Positions 34,472 through 42,110 of a stretch of 64,000 bases of DNA are shown one piece after another. Where the stretch lies: the NCBI RefSeq assembly GCF_021560175.1, contig NZ_CP091110.1:3152001-3216000 (forward strand). Reading direction: 5' to 3'. The number at the start of each line of letters is the position of its first letter. Position 1 is the stretch's first letter. The notes beneath the pieces were generated by a model, which made no database searches, was not told the origin of the DNA, and saw only the letters and a list, made by a program, of their open reading frames with translations. Origin of the DNA: Neobacillus drentensis. GTDB taxonomy: Bacteria; Bacillota; Bacilli; Bacillales; Cytobacillaceae. The position numbers and the translations under genes are program-made.

Positions 34472-34513
34472 TAAGAGAACCGAGATCGTTTTAACACTGT
34501 CTCGGTTCTCTTA
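34472..34513. terminator. Bidirectional terminator
   Basis: TAAGAGAACCGAGA pairs with TCTCGGTTCTCTTA. On the minus strand it is followed by TTTTGTTTTT, so it ends the 79-aa gene; it also stops the M4 unit. Confidence 0.88.
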
Positions 34514-34585
34514 TAACTTAACTAATCATGGTCTTCCACTAAAGGTCTTTTACGAGTTGAAAGTTTTTACTAGGATTGGTTGACA

Positions 34586-34825
34586 CTATTTATTCCCGAA
34601 ATCTCCAGAAAATTGCTTCACAACGGCTTGTACTTCCTCTAGTTTTTCAGGTTTTAATAGACTAATCATCTTAGGGATAAACACTTGAATATCTTCTTGT
34701 GAAAAAGTGCCTTCCGATTGTTTTCTGAAGTTTTCGGTAAGTATTTCTTTTGCTTCATCCTCTTTGCCTTCTTGAACCCTTTGTAAAATAAAAGTTAAAA
34801 ACTTTTCTTGTCCTTGCTTGTCCAT
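34586..34825 (-). CDS. Small helical hypothetical protein under an operator-rich promoter
   Basis: I do not recognise this 79-residue soluble protein. It is all helical (EKFLTFILQRVQEGKEDEAKEILTE, then FIPKMISLLKPEKLEEVQAVVKQF). TAGGAGG precedes the ATG. Its promoter is unusually good (TTGACA, 16 bp, TATAAT) and carries two copies of an AACACC-N4-GG inverted motif, so it is strongly expressed when a repressor is absent. No regulator is encoded next to it. The function is unknown; the tight control is the notable feature. Confidence 0.7.
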   Translation of the reverse strand: MDKQGQEKFLTFILQRVQEGKEDEAKEILTENFRKQSEGTFSQEDIQVFIPKMISLLKPEKLEEVQAVVKQFSGDFGNK

Positions 34826-34851
34826 TTCGATTGCCTCCTAAAGAACGTAAG

Positions 34852-34907
34852 ATTATAACACCTTTTGGTTTCGTCTTTTATTATAACACCAAAGGGTGTC
34901 ATGTCAA
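34852..34907 (-). promoter_or_regulatory. Strong promoter with two operator-like inverted repeats
   Basis: On the minus strand: -35 TTGACA (34907-34902), 16-bp spacer, -10 TATAAT (34885-34880). The spacer is the inverted repeat GACACC-CTTT-GGTGTT; a second imperfect copy with another TATAAT (34857-34852) lies 28 bp downstream. A repressor bound here would block RNA polymerase. Confidence 0.65.
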
Positions 34908-34987
34908 TTATATTTCTAAACTACGATCAGTCATAAATTCTCTGTAAACGGAAGAAACATTAATATATTGTCCATTTTTTTAAATTT

Positions 34988-35017
34988 TGAGTGATTTAAG
35001 TCAACTAATACATACTA
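34988..35017 (+). promoter_or_regulatory. Sigma-G/F-type promoter candidate
   Basis: TGAGTG, 17-bp spacer, CATACTA. The -10 is a perfect forespore sigma-G element; the -35 matches TGAATA at four of six positions. It lies about 50 bp before the DUF3231 gene. Confidence 0.5.
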
Positions 35018-35068
35018 AAGGTAATTTATGGGGAAGGTAGTTTTAGGAGATTTTTGTGGAGGTTATTT

Positions 35069-36091
35069 ATGTTGGAAAAAGAAAAGCAGATTAGGCTGAC
35101 AGCGGGTGAGATTGGTCAACTCTGGCTTCAATACTTAAATGATAGCTCAAGCATATGTATTCTTTCATATTTTTTAGAAAAAGCTGAGGATGTTGAAATT
35201 AAGCCTCTAATTGAATTTGCTCTAGAATTATCAACGTCACATATTCAAAAGATTACATCCATACTAACAGAGGAAAAAAATGTAGTTCCAAATGGTTTTA
35301 GTATAAAGGAGGATGTTGATTTAACTGCTCCTCGGCTTTATTCCGACAGTTTTGTTCTCAATTTTTTACAGCACATGTCTAAGGTTGGACTTACAACCTA
35401 TGCTGGTAGTGTTGGAACATCTGTCAGAAGTGATATTAAATCCTATTACATGGATTGCCTTACAGAAACCATGCAATTATATGATAAAGCAACTGATTTA
35501 CTATTGACCAAAGGATTGTTTATCCGATCTCCGAACCTGCCTAATTTGGAAAAGGTTCAATTTGTCAAAAAACAATGGTTTATGTTAGATGTGATCGGAG
35601 AAAAAAGACCATTAGTGGCAGCCGAAGTCGATCATTTATTTGCAAATCTACAAAGAAATTCTTTGGGAGTAGCGGCACTTACTGGTTTTAGTCAGGTTGC
35701 CAAGGATAAGGATGTAAAACAATTCTTTTTAAAGGGTTTAGAAGTTGGGAATAAACATATTAAATTATTTAGAGGGAAGCTTGAGGAATGTAAACTTCCT
35801 GCACCGATGGGGTGGGATTCAGAAATCACCAATAGTACGGCCTATACTTTTTCCGATAAGCTGATGATGTTCTTTACAAGCGGATTGATTGCTTTGAGTG
35901 TTGGCTATTACGGTACAGCTGTTAGTCTAAGTCCTAGAGGCGATCTTAGTTCATTGTATAACAGGCTATCCTTAGAAGTTCAGATGTATTCTGAAGATGG
36001 AGCTAATATCATGATAAAAAATCGATGGTTGGAACAGCCACCCATGGCATCCGATCGGGATGAATTAATCAGAAAAAAGAACCAATTGTAA
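35069..36091 (+). CDS. DUF3231 family protein
   Basis: A 340-residue protein with two copies of a roughly 165-residue helical domain (first: LTAGEIGQLWLQYLNDSSS; second: LVAAEVDHLFANLQRNSLG), the normal layout of DUF3231. Each copy forms a ferritin-like four-helix bundle, but I do not see a full set of metal ligands. Members are abundant in spore formers, with no defined function. ATG 35069 has GGAGG six bases upstream. A sigma-G-like promoter in front suggests forespore expression. Terminator follows directly. Confidence 0.85.
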   Translation: MLEKEKQIRLTAGEIGQLWLQYLNDSSSICILSYFLEKAEDVEIKPLIEFALELSTSHIQKITSILTEEKNVVPNGFSIKEDVDLTAPRLYSDSFVLNFLQHMSKVGLTTYAGSVGTSVRSDIKSYYMDCLTETMQLYDKATDLLLTKGLFIRSPNLPNLEKVQFVKKQWFMLDVIGEKRPLVAAEVDHLFANLQRNSLGVAALTGFSQVAKDKDVKQFFLKGLEVGNKHIKLFRGKLEECKLPAPMGWDSEITNSTAYTFSDKLMMFFTSGLIALSVGYYGTAVSLSPRGDLSSLYNRLSLEVQMYSEDGANIMIKNRWLEQPPMASDRDELIRKKNQL

Positions 36092-36100
36092 ACCACATGA

Positions 36101-36136
36101 AAGTTCTTCTGCATTTAGCAGTAAGAGCTTTTTTGC
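36101..36136 (+). terminator. Rho-independent terminator after DUF3231 gene
   Basis: AAGTTCTTCTGC pairs with GCAGTAAGAGCTT, followed by TTTTG. Confidence 0.85.
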
Positions 36137-36208
36137 TATCAGCATGAATTTCTGTCTGTTAGTAGAAGGTATACTGTATCCCTTAAGGATTGCGGTGGCG
36201 ATTCACCC

Positions 36209-36236
36209 GAAAAAAAGCATCCGATTAATCGGATGC
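36209..36236 (-). terminator. Terminator overlapping a minus-strand stop codon
   Basis: Palindrome GCATCCGATTAATCGGATGC; on the minus strand it is followed by TTTTTTT. The stem begins inside the last codons of the 69-aa gene. Confidence 0.85.
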
Positions 36237-36434
36237 ATACTTAATGATACCCTGTATATAAACTGTGTTTTCTTTTTGTAAATACTCTCTTAATTTAATT
36301 CTTTTTTCTGTTTCTAATACGCTAATCAATTCTTGAATCTCTTTTTCATTTTCTAGTGTAGTAGAGATCTCTACTGAAAACATATTACCTTGACTACTAT
36401 TTAGTAATTTTTTTAATAACTCAACTTTATTCAT
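36225..36434 (-). CDS. Small hypothetical protein (69 aa)
   Basis: I do not recognise this protein of 69 residues. It has an N-terminal helix (NKVELLKKLLNSSQ), a strand (MFSVEIST), a long charged helix (LENEKEIQELISVLETEKRIKLREYLQKE) and a final strand (TVYIQGIIKYASD). It is soluble and could be a small alpha/beta regulator. AAGGAG lies before the ATG, and the terminator starts within the end of the gene, a compact arrangement that supports it as real. Confidence 0.65.
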   Translation of the reverse strand: MNKVELLKKLLNSSQGNMFSVEISTTLENEKEIQELISVLETEKRIKLREYLQKENTVYIQGIIKYASD

Positions 36435-36572
36435 TGGATAACTCCTTTATCTCCATATATTCGACATAAAGGCGGCGTTTTCCTTGGACCATCTTAAAAT
36501 TGTTTTAAGTTTTTCCTATTCCCAATAAAAAATCTTATAGGTGCTTTGGCAAGAAGGAGGTAGTTTTGTTAG

Positions 36573-36758
36573 TTAGCTTTTTCGATAACTACCTTCCACT
36601 AATCTAATCATATCACGCCCAGCTATTTTTTCTGTTTCATGATTACCTTCTTCATCTCGCAAACTCAAGTACCAGCTGCTATCGATATCTTCATTTAACC
36701 TATATACCTTATTGGTAAAAACATTTGTATAAAAATCTCCATTTCTTAGCCTCATCAT
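36573..36758 (-). CDS. Small hypothetical protein (61 aa)
   Basis: I do not recognise this 61-residue protein (or 60, if the second ATG is used). It is beta-rich and charged (RLRNGDFYTNVFTNKVYRLNE, then WYLSLRDEEGNHE) like an SH3-type or PRC-type small barrel. AAAGAGGG lies upstream of the start. No signal peptide. It stands alone between another small gene and the LysM-3D gene. Confidence 0.6.
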   Translation of the reverse strand: MMRLRNGDFYTNVFTNKVYRLNEDIDSSWYLSLRDEEGNHETEKIAGRDMIRLVEGSYRKS

Positions 36759-36942
36759 ATCCCTCTTTCTACTGTATTTAAACGTATTATGCCCAATCTA
36801 ATAACTTGGAGCCGTTAGACATATATTGCCAAATAATATGGATTTACATGGGAAGTAAGGAATAGAGGGGGAAGGTAAAGCATGAAGTTCGGGCTGGGTG
36901 AATTTTACCATGTCCCAAGCCGCCACTTTTTTACATCTGAGT

Positions 36943-36974
36943 AGAAAAAAACTCGCCAACTTGTGACGAGTTTC
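36943..36974 (-). terminator. Terminator of the LysM-3D gene
   Basis: On the minus strand AACTCG pairs with CGAGTT, followed by TTTTTTC. Confidence 0.75.
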
Positions 36975-37025
36975 GCTGTTTTATATTCATCATGAAGACA
37001 AAACATTTTGACGAAGAGAAGCTGC

Positions 37026-37598
37026 TTAGTTCAAAATTTGTATTTTTACTGTTTTTCGGCCCCACTGGATGGCTGCTTTTTGAGAAGGAATAAACACATC
37101 AATTTTATTTCCTTTAATGGCACCACCAGTATCTGCTGCAATTGCATACCCATAACCAGGGACATACACCTTTGAACCTAGCTTAATGACTTTCGGATCA
37201 ACGGAGATTACCTTTTGATTGGGATTTTTCTTCAAGTTGATCCCGGTAGCTGTTATACCTGTGCAACGGGCAAAGTTTAACGTGTAAGCAGAAGCACTGA
37301 CTGTGATTTGTTTAATTGCCTTCACAGGAGTAGTCTTCACTGGCGTAGTCTTAACAGGTGAACTTTTCACGGTTGTTCCAGGATTTACTATTTTTAAACT
37401 TTGATTTACTTTAATGAGATCTGATGACAGATGGTTCCATTGTTTTAAATTACTGACAGTAATATGATAAGTTTTGGCAATTTTCGAAAGAGAATCGCCT
37501 TTTTTTACGGTATATGTATTAGAGGAGGCAGAAGCACCACTACTAATTCCAAAAAGCAACATAAGAGAGGTTGAAATCGTTACCAGGGATTTTTTCAC
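37026..37598 (-). CDS. LysM and 3D domain secreted cell-wall protein (YocH-like)
   Basis: A 190-residue secreted protein. Signal peptide (1-25, ending ASASS), one LysM peptidoglycan-binding domain (28-72; YTVKKGDSLSKIAKTY), a Thr/Pro/Lys linker with three VKTTP-type repeats, then a C-terminal 3D domain (about 100-190) with the catalytic-type aspartates in IAADTGGAIKGNKIDVF. The layout equals Bacillus YocH, a putative muralytic enzyme related to the resuscitation/MltA fold and usually under WalRK control. I did not find a clear WalR box upstream. Active in the cell wall. Confidence 0.9.
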   Translation of the reverse strand: MKKSLVTISTSLMLLFGISSGASASSNTYTVKKGDSLSKIAKTYHITVSNLKQWNHLSSDLIKVNQSLKIVNPGTTVKSSPVKTTPVKTTPVKAIKQITVSASAYTLNFARCTGITATGINLKKNPNQKVISVDPKVIKLGSKVYVPGYGYAIAADTGGAIKGNKIDVFIPSQKAAIQWGRKTVKIQILN

Positions 37599-37729
37599 TA
37601 TTAAAACTCCTTTGTTTTACGATAATAAAATAATACCAAAGTAATGTTTCAGTTCTGTTTCAATAGTTTACTATTTTCGTGACATTCGTTATTGTAACTT
37701 TTCCGAATAAAAAAGGTTAGGTTTTCATA

Positions 37730-37800
37730 CCTTTATGTATACTTTACTTTACATCATGCATATCATACTTTACACGATGTATAAGTGACCTTACAGGGAG
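37730..37800 (+). promoter_or_regulatory. Repeat-containing promoter region of the membrane protein/XRE pair
   Basis: The motif ATACTTTAC occurs twice (near 37737 and 37767) and TACATC/GATGTA form an inverted pair between them. Such repeats just upstream of a gene pair that includes an XRE regulator suggest autoregulation. Confidence 0.35.
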
Positions 37801-37808
37801 TGTACACT

Positions 37809-38255
37809 ATGACGTATCAAGAAAAGAAGAGCATCGTAACGTTGATCAGCGCTATCCTCATTTTCGCTGCTTATTGCTCATACATGTACCCGCGGCTGCC
37901 CGAAGGGGGATTAGAGTCGACAGAAACCTTTCACTTTTGGGGTTCTTTCGTCCTCAAACTAACGTTGTATTCAATCATCGCGCATATCATTATCAGCATT
38001 ATTTTTAACATTATCTTTAGAATGACGACCCAAGAAAAGCTCCCGACCTTTGCAGATGAACTGGATAAGTTAATAGAATTGAAGGCTCACAGAAACTCTT
38101 TTTTTGTATTTATTGTCGGCTTTCTTCTTGCAATGGGATCGCTGATCATCGTTCAGCCGTCACAAGTGATGTTCATGATCCTGATTATTTTTGGATTCAT
38201 TTCTGATGTGACTGGATCCGTTACCAAACTTTATCATTATCGGAAAGGAGTTTAA
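37809..38255 (+). CDS. Four-helix membrane protein paired with XRE regulator
   Basis: A 148-residue membrane protein with four predicted helices (about 9-26, 46-72, 95-115, 118-135) and a short cytosolic loop. I cannot name the family with certainty; it resembles the DUF2178-type proteins that precede small XRE regulators in many Firmicutes. ATG 37809 has GGGAGTG eight bases upstream. Its stop is 1 nt before the start of the regulator, so the pair is translationally linked. Such pairs may act as a membrane signal sensor and its regulator. Confidence 0.75.
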   Translation: MTYQEKKSIVTLISAILIFAAYCSYMYPRLPEGGLESTETFHFWGSFVLKLTLYSIIAHIIISIIFNIIFRMTTQEKLPTFADELDKLIELKAHRNSFFVFIVGFLLAMGSLIIVQPSQVMFMILIIFGFISDVTGSVTKLYHYRKGV

Positions 38256-38256
38256 G

Positions 38257-38478
38257 ATGGGCAAAAAACTTGTCGGCAATCATATTCGAAAATTACGATT
38301 CAACCAGGATGAAATGACCCAGCAGCAGTTAGCTGACAAGGTAGGGGTAACAAGACAAACCATTGTGGCGCTCGAAAAAGGGAACTACTCCCCATCTCTA
38401 GAACTCGCCTTTCGAATTGCGCACGCCTTTGACTTGCCGTTGGAACAGGTATTCTTCTACGGGGAGAACACTAAATAG
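38257..38478 (+). CDS. Small XRE-family transcriptional regulator
   Basis: A 73-residue DNA-binding protein consisting almost only of an XRE helix-turn-helix (IRKLRFNQDEMTQQQLADKVGVTRQTIVALEKGNYSPSLELAFRIAHAFD), with the short tail PLEQVFFYGEN common to this YozG-type class. It overlaps no other gene but follows the membrane protein by 1 nt and has AAAGGAG. It probably controls its own operon, perhaps through the repeats at 37737-37790, and may respond to the membrane partner. Confidence 0.93.
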   Translation: MGKKLVGNHIRKLRFNQDEMTQQQLADKVGVTRQTIVALEKGNYSPSLELAFRIAHAFDLPLEQVFFYGENTK

Positions 38479-38512
38479 TAGAGCAATTTACGAAAAGAAG
38501 GGGAGAGAGGGT

Positions 38513-39220
38513 ATGAATTCAAATCAAAAAGCAGCAAAGATCGTAGGAGCACTGTTTATCCTTGCAGCCATTACGGCGGTAGTAGGCCTTAATTTATATA
38601 ATCCTATCCTAAAAGGCCCTGATTACCTGATGAATGGCGCCAAACACGCCAATCAGGTGGTACTTGGTGCGGTTATGGAGTTAATTCTTGTCGTATCAGC
38701 TATTGGGACTTCCACTACCATGTTTCCCATTTTAAGAAAATATAATGAAACAATCGCTCTATGGCATGTTTGCTTCCGGTTTCTTGAAGCGATTATCATT
38801 ACGGTGGGGGTAATCAGTGTACTGTCTCTATTGACCTTAAGCCGGGAATTTGTCGCAGCAGGAGCCCCGGATCCGGCCTCATTTCAAGCTTCAGGTATCG
38901 TCTTAAAAGCGATCCACGACTGGACGTTTATGCTGGGCCCACTTTTCATGCTGGGTATCAATACCATAATGTACAGTTATATTTTTTATAAAACCAAGCT
39001 GGTTCCAAGGTTTATATCCATCTTGGGTATGACAGGAGCAACTTGTGTATTTGTATGTGCCTTGTTAGTAATGTTTGGTGTAATTGAACAAATTTCTGTT
39101 TGGGGTGGTATATTGGCGCTGCCAGTGGCAGCGAATGAAATGATCCTAGCCGTATGGCTCATCGTTAAAGGATTCAATGAAACCGCACTTTTGTCCTTGT
39201 CTGCAAACCGTTTCAATTAA
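38513..39220 (+). CDS. DUF4386 family membrane protein
   Basis: A 235-residue membrane protein with about six helices. The start NQKAAKIVGALFILAAITAVVGLNLYNPIL and the block RFLEAIIITVGVISVLSL are typical of DUF4386. The function of this family is unknown. It follows the XRE regulator by 34 nt, so it is likely in the same operon. ATG 38513 has GGGAGAGAGG upstream; the longer frame overlaps the regulator. The 3' end overlaps the convergent gene by 4 bp. Confidence 0.85.
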   Translation: MNSNQKAAKIVGALFILAAITAVVGLNLYNPILKGPDYLMNGAKHANQVVLGAVMELILVVSAIGTSTTMFPILRKYNETIALWHVCFRFLEAIIITVGVISVLSLLTLSREFVAAGAPDPASFQASGIVLKAIHDWTFMLGPLFMLGINTIMYSYIFYKTKLVPRFISILGMTGATCVFVCALLVMFGVIEQISVWGGILALPVAANEMILAVWLIVKGFNETALLSLSANRFN

Positions 39221-39699
39221 TACTTAAATTCATTGGCAAGGGTTGACCTTTTTTCTAATTTCACCATCCATTTATAATATCCTAACAAAATCATCAGTAG
39301 AATGGGATTGATGATTAGCGAATGCCATAATGTCCACCAGCCATAATGAAAAAAGCCCCATGGTTCAGGAAGTAACGTAATTGCCTCGTAAAGTAATAAA
39401 ACAATTTCCCAACTAGTGAGATAGAGAATTTTCTTCCTTAGTGCCTTCTTATAAGGAAAGAAATTTAAATAGACAACATTTACCGGTGGTACTAAAAAGA
39501 TTGCAATGAATGATTTCCAGTCCACACCTTTTGAAAAATACCAATATCCGTGATATTTAAAATCAATATAAACATCAAAGACGGTTTGAAAGGCAATCGT
39601 AAATGTCCAAATATGGTACATTTGGATTAGAGATAGCCGTTTTTTGATTTTGAGTGCGATTCCATTAAAAATAATAAGTGCGATGAGGAGACCTACCAT
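39217..39699 (-). CDS. CBO0543-like membrane protein
   Basis: A 160-residue membrane protein with four to five helices and several aromatic motifs (FDVYIDFKYHGYWYFSKGVDW, LLPEPWGFFHYGWW) that mark the CBO0543 family. This family is widespread in spore formers and has no known role. The ATG at 39699 is used. The stop overlaps the DUF4386 gene from the other strand. Family call by eye. Confidence 0.75.
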   Translation of the reverse strand: MVGLLIALIIFNGIALKIKKRLSLIQMYHIWTFTIAFQTVFDVYIDFKYHGYWYFSKGVDWKSFIAIFLVPPVNVVYLNFFPYKKALRKKILYLTSWEIVLLLYEAITLLPEPWGFFHYGWWTLWHSLIINPILLMILLGYYKWMVKLEKRSTLANEFKY

Positions 39700-39800
39700 A
39701 CTAACATCCTTTTACAAATTACTCTGTATAAGTCATTCTAACCAATTTAAAATATTCGATTCTTGATATAGTACTTATTTATCATGCGCTAGGTATAAAA

Positions 39801-39850
39801 GAAGCCTGTAATCGTTAATTCTGACTCATTAACAATTACAGGCTTACTTT
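39801..39850. terminator. Long terminator hairpin between minus-strand genes
   Basis: AAGCCTGTAATCGTTAAT pairs with ATTAACAATTACAGGCTT with one mismatch. It lies just downstream of uppP on the minus strand. Confidence 0.85.
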
Positions 39851-39867
39851 TCTTATTTTATTAATTC

Positions 39868-40665
39868 CTAGAGGATAACAAAGATAATGAATAGGGCTGA
39901 CAACACAATGCGGTAATAAGCGAAAATGGTTAAACCAATTTTTTCGATCAATTTAATGAATACAATGGCTACTAACAACGCCACCACAAAGGCAGTGATA
40001 AAGCCAATCGCGAACATCGGAATGTCGCTTGAATGCAAGAACGGTAAACTCTTAACAAAGTCCAATCCTGTTGCACCCACCATAATAGGAAGGGCGACTA
40101 AAAAGGAAAATTCGGCCGACGTTTTATGATTAGCCCTTGCGAGTAATCCTCCTGAAATAGTGGAACCAGCACGAGAAAAACCAGGGATGACCGCTAAGCA
40201 TTGAAATAATCCAATGATTAACGCTTGCTTATAACTTAATTCATCTACTGTGTTAGAAGTGAAGTTGCCATGTTTTTTTTCTGCAAAGATCATTAATAGT
40301 GCACCAGCAATGAGGCTGATCACTACAACATTGGGTGAAAATAATTGAGTTTTGATAAAGTCATGCAACACTAAACCAACTAATGCAGCAGGGAAGACCC
40401 CTAATATTATATGTATGACGTCTAGTTTCTTTTTTGGTTTTCCAATTGTGCTGAAATTTAATAAAGACAAGAATCTTTTCCAATACAGGACCAAAATAGC
40501 TAGCATGGAACCAAGTTGGATAATGACCTCAAAGGTATTTGCCTTTTCCCCCGTAAATCCTAACAAATGACCTACTAAAATTAAGTGCCCTGTAGAGGAT
40601 ACAGGTAAAAACTCTGTTAACCCTTCTACAATTCCTAAAATAAAGGCTATGATATGTTCGCTCAT
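39868..40665 (-). CDS. uppP: Undecaprenyl-diphosphatase UppP (BacA)
   Basis: A 265-residue, seven-to-eight-helix membrane enzyme that removes a phosphate from undecaprenyl diphosphate to recycle the lipid carrier for peptidoglycan and other wall polymers. The two hallmark motifs are present: GIVEGLTEFLPVSSTGHLIL near the N-terminus, with the catalytic Glu residues, and PGFSRAGSTISGGLLA in the second half, with the catalytic Ser/Arg. Overproduction gives bacitracin resistance in relatives. Length matches the family (about 270). Monocistronic. Acts on the outer face of the membrane. Confidence 0.96.
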   Translation of the reverse strand: MSEHIIAFILGIVEGLTEFLPVSSTGHLILVGHLLGFTGEKANTFEVIIQLGSMLAILVLYWKRFLSLLNFSTIGKPKKKLDVIHIILGVFPAALVGLVLHDFIKTQLFSPNVVVISLIAGALLMIFAEKKHGNFTSNTVDELSYKQALIIGLFQCLAVIPGFSRAGSTISGGLLARANHKTSAEFSFLVALPIMVGATGLDFVKSLPFLHSSDIPMFAIGFITAFVVALLVAIVFIKLIEKIGLTIFAYYRIVLSALFIIFVIL

Positions 40666-40956
40666 GTTTTTCCTTCTTCCCTTATAATGTTGTTATGTAT
40701 TTTGCATTAAAAATACAATTTCCTCTAAAATTATACAAAAAATGCGATCTTCTGCATAAGGAAGTATAGTATCCGAAGATCTATAATTCAAGCAGAAGTA
40801 ATAAATTCACACAAACTTAAGATTACAATATGATAGGAAATCTAGCAACAGCAAAACAACAATTAATCCTAACGGAGATCGATATAGTGAAAATAATGAT
40901 GTGCAGATTTGCGCTCAGAACAAAACAACAATTTCTTCATATATAAGAACGGTGGT
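40666..40956. other. Intergenic region upstream of uppP and before repeat array 2
   Basis: AT-rich. It holds the uppP promoter region. I see no small gene and no clear operator. Confidence 0.5.
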
Positions 40957-41112
40957 GTCCGAAGTCGAGCCAACTTCAGACAAGGAAGAGCCAAAAGAGC
41001 GAGATGGTGTCCGAAGTCAAACCAACTTCAGACAGGGAAGAGCTGAAAGAGCGAGGTTGCGTCCGAACTTGAGTCAGCATCGGACAAGGAAGAGCCAAAA
41101 GAGCGAGATTCT
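40957..41112 (+). repeat. Tandem array of 52-bp hairpin repeats (array 2)
   Basis: Three units start at 40957, 41009 and 41061, period exactly 52. Each opens with GTCCGAAG/AC and an inverted CTTCAGAC-like arm, then a spacer with AAGGAAGAGCCAAAAGAGCG. The hairpin half is related to array 1 at 16697, the spacer half is different. An open frame crosses the array but codes only for the repeat and is not a gene. Confidence 0.88.
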
Positions 41113-41246
41113 GGATTTTCCATGCAGTTTCGACAAAAAAATCACAACACCAGGATTTTCGGACTACCAAAATTTACAGCTAGCTTCCAAATGGGGGAGA
41201 TGTTATAGTTTTTCATGTAAGTTGTTAACAATAATCTTTTTTTCAC

Positions 41247-41337
41247 AGAGAAGTACTCAAGTGGCTGAAGAGGCGCCCCTGCTAAGGGTGTAGGTCGGGT
41301 AACCGGCGCGAGGGTTCAAATCCCTTCTTCTCTGCCA
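41247..41337 (+). tRNA. tRNA-Ser (anticodon GCT)
   Basis: Acceptor stem AGAGAAG/CTTCTCT, long variable arm typical of serine, anticodon loop CTGCTAA with GCT at 41281-41283, T-arm GAGGGTTCAAATCCCTT, CCA encoded at 41335-41337. It ends only 8 nt before the tmRNA, so both probably share a transcript. Reads AGC/AGU codons. Confidence 0.96.
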
Positions 41338-41345
41338 TTTTATAT

Positions 41346-41706
41346 GGGAATGTCATGGTATCGACAGGGATAGTTTGAGCTTATATGGCGAGTCGAGGGA
41401 TTCGGCCTCGTAAAAACGATAAAGCCGATAACTGGCAAACAAAACAACAACTTCGCTTTCGCTGCTTAATAACAGCCGATAGCGGTTCCTCCATCCATCG
41501 TCCATGTGGTATGGTAAGGGACTCATTTTTAAGTGGACTACGCCAGAATCCGCTGTCTGAGGATGAAGGGAAGAGAATAACCAGACTAGCTGCTTCCATG
41601 CCTGTCAGTGGGCTAAAGAAGTGAGTGAACTTAAAACTGCTGACTACACTCGTAGAAGTATAAGTGGCAATATCTTTGCACACGGGTTCAACTCCCGTCA
41701 TTTCCA
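41346..41706 (+). ncRNA. ssrA: Transfer-messenger RNA (tmRNA)
   Basis: Rescues stalled ribosomes by acting as tRNA-Ala and mRNA. Tha tRNA-like end pairs GGGAATG (41346) with CATTTCC (41699-41705); the 5' part has TATCGACAGGGATAG and the 3' part the T-arm CGGGTTCAACTCCCG. CCA is not encoded. The tag reading frame begins at GGC 41434 and reads GKQNNNFAFAA, followed by tandem TAA stops (41467-41472). The usual Bacillus tag ends in LAA; here the last residues are FAFAA. smpB, the usual neighbour, is not in the window. Two long open frames that overlap this region are artefacts. Confidence 0.95.
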
Positions 41707-41727
41707 CTAATTTTTTTAAAAAATATC

Positions 41728-41756
41728 TTGATTAGATTTTGGGTAATTTGTATAAT
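41728..41756 (+). promoter_or_regulatory. Sigma-A promoter inside the RNA island
   Basis: TTGATT (41728-41733), exact 17-bp spacer, TATAAT (41751-41756). Transcription would start near 41763, so the half tRNA-Thr at 41778 lies at the 5' end of the transcript that carries tRNA-Thr, tRNA-Asn and the SRP-type RNA. Confidence 0.8.
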
Positions 41757-41777
41757 ATATTCATGACGCAAAAAGTT

Positions 41778-41803
41778 GCCGGTTTAGCTCAATTGGTAGA
41801 GCA
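41778..41803 (+). pseudogene. 5' half-copy of tRNA-Thr
   Basis: Twenty-six bases identical to the 5' end of the intact tRNA-Thr at 41927 (acceptor strand plus D-arm). The anticodon arm, T-arm and 3' acceptor strand are missing. The following stretch to 41926 is not tRNA: it can form hairpins TAGGCT...AGCCTA and CTGACC...GGTCAG (the latter with an inner GCTT/AAGC). It may be a partial duplication, the scar of an insertion, or a leader that mimics tRNA. Confidence 0.85.
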
Positions 41804-41926
41804 CGACCGAATAGGCTTCCTGAATAGCCTACAGCATACTGACCGAGCTGCTGCTTGCATAAGCATTCTGAGGTCAGGATGACGTTTACTATCCATCGTG
41901 TTTAAACTTATTATATCTCAAATTTG

Positions 41927-42002
<76 letters not shown>

Positions 42003-42036
42003 GAATTTTTTGCATAAGCAAAATAACTTAGTTTAT

Positions 42037-42108
42037 TCCGCAGTAGCTCAGTGGTAGAGCTATCGGCTGTTAACCGATCGGTCGTAGGTTCGAGTCCTAC
42101 CTGCGGAG
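42037..42108 (+). tRNA. tRNA-Asn (anticodon GTT)
   Basis: Acceptor TCCGCAG/CTGCGGA, anticodon GTT at 42069-42071 in loop CTGTTAA, T-arm TAGGTTCGAGTCCTA. CCA is not encoded (TCA follows the discriminator G). Confidence 0.95.
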
Positions 42109-42110
42109 TC

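Noticed and set aside
40901-41293. Open frame across repeat array 2 and into tRNA-Ser
   Set aside because: The frame exists only because the repeat unit lacks stops in it; it runs into a tRNA gene and has no ribosome site.
41381-41707. Open frames on both strands over 41381-41707
   Set aside because: They overlap the tmRNA, whose structure and tag frame explain the sequence.
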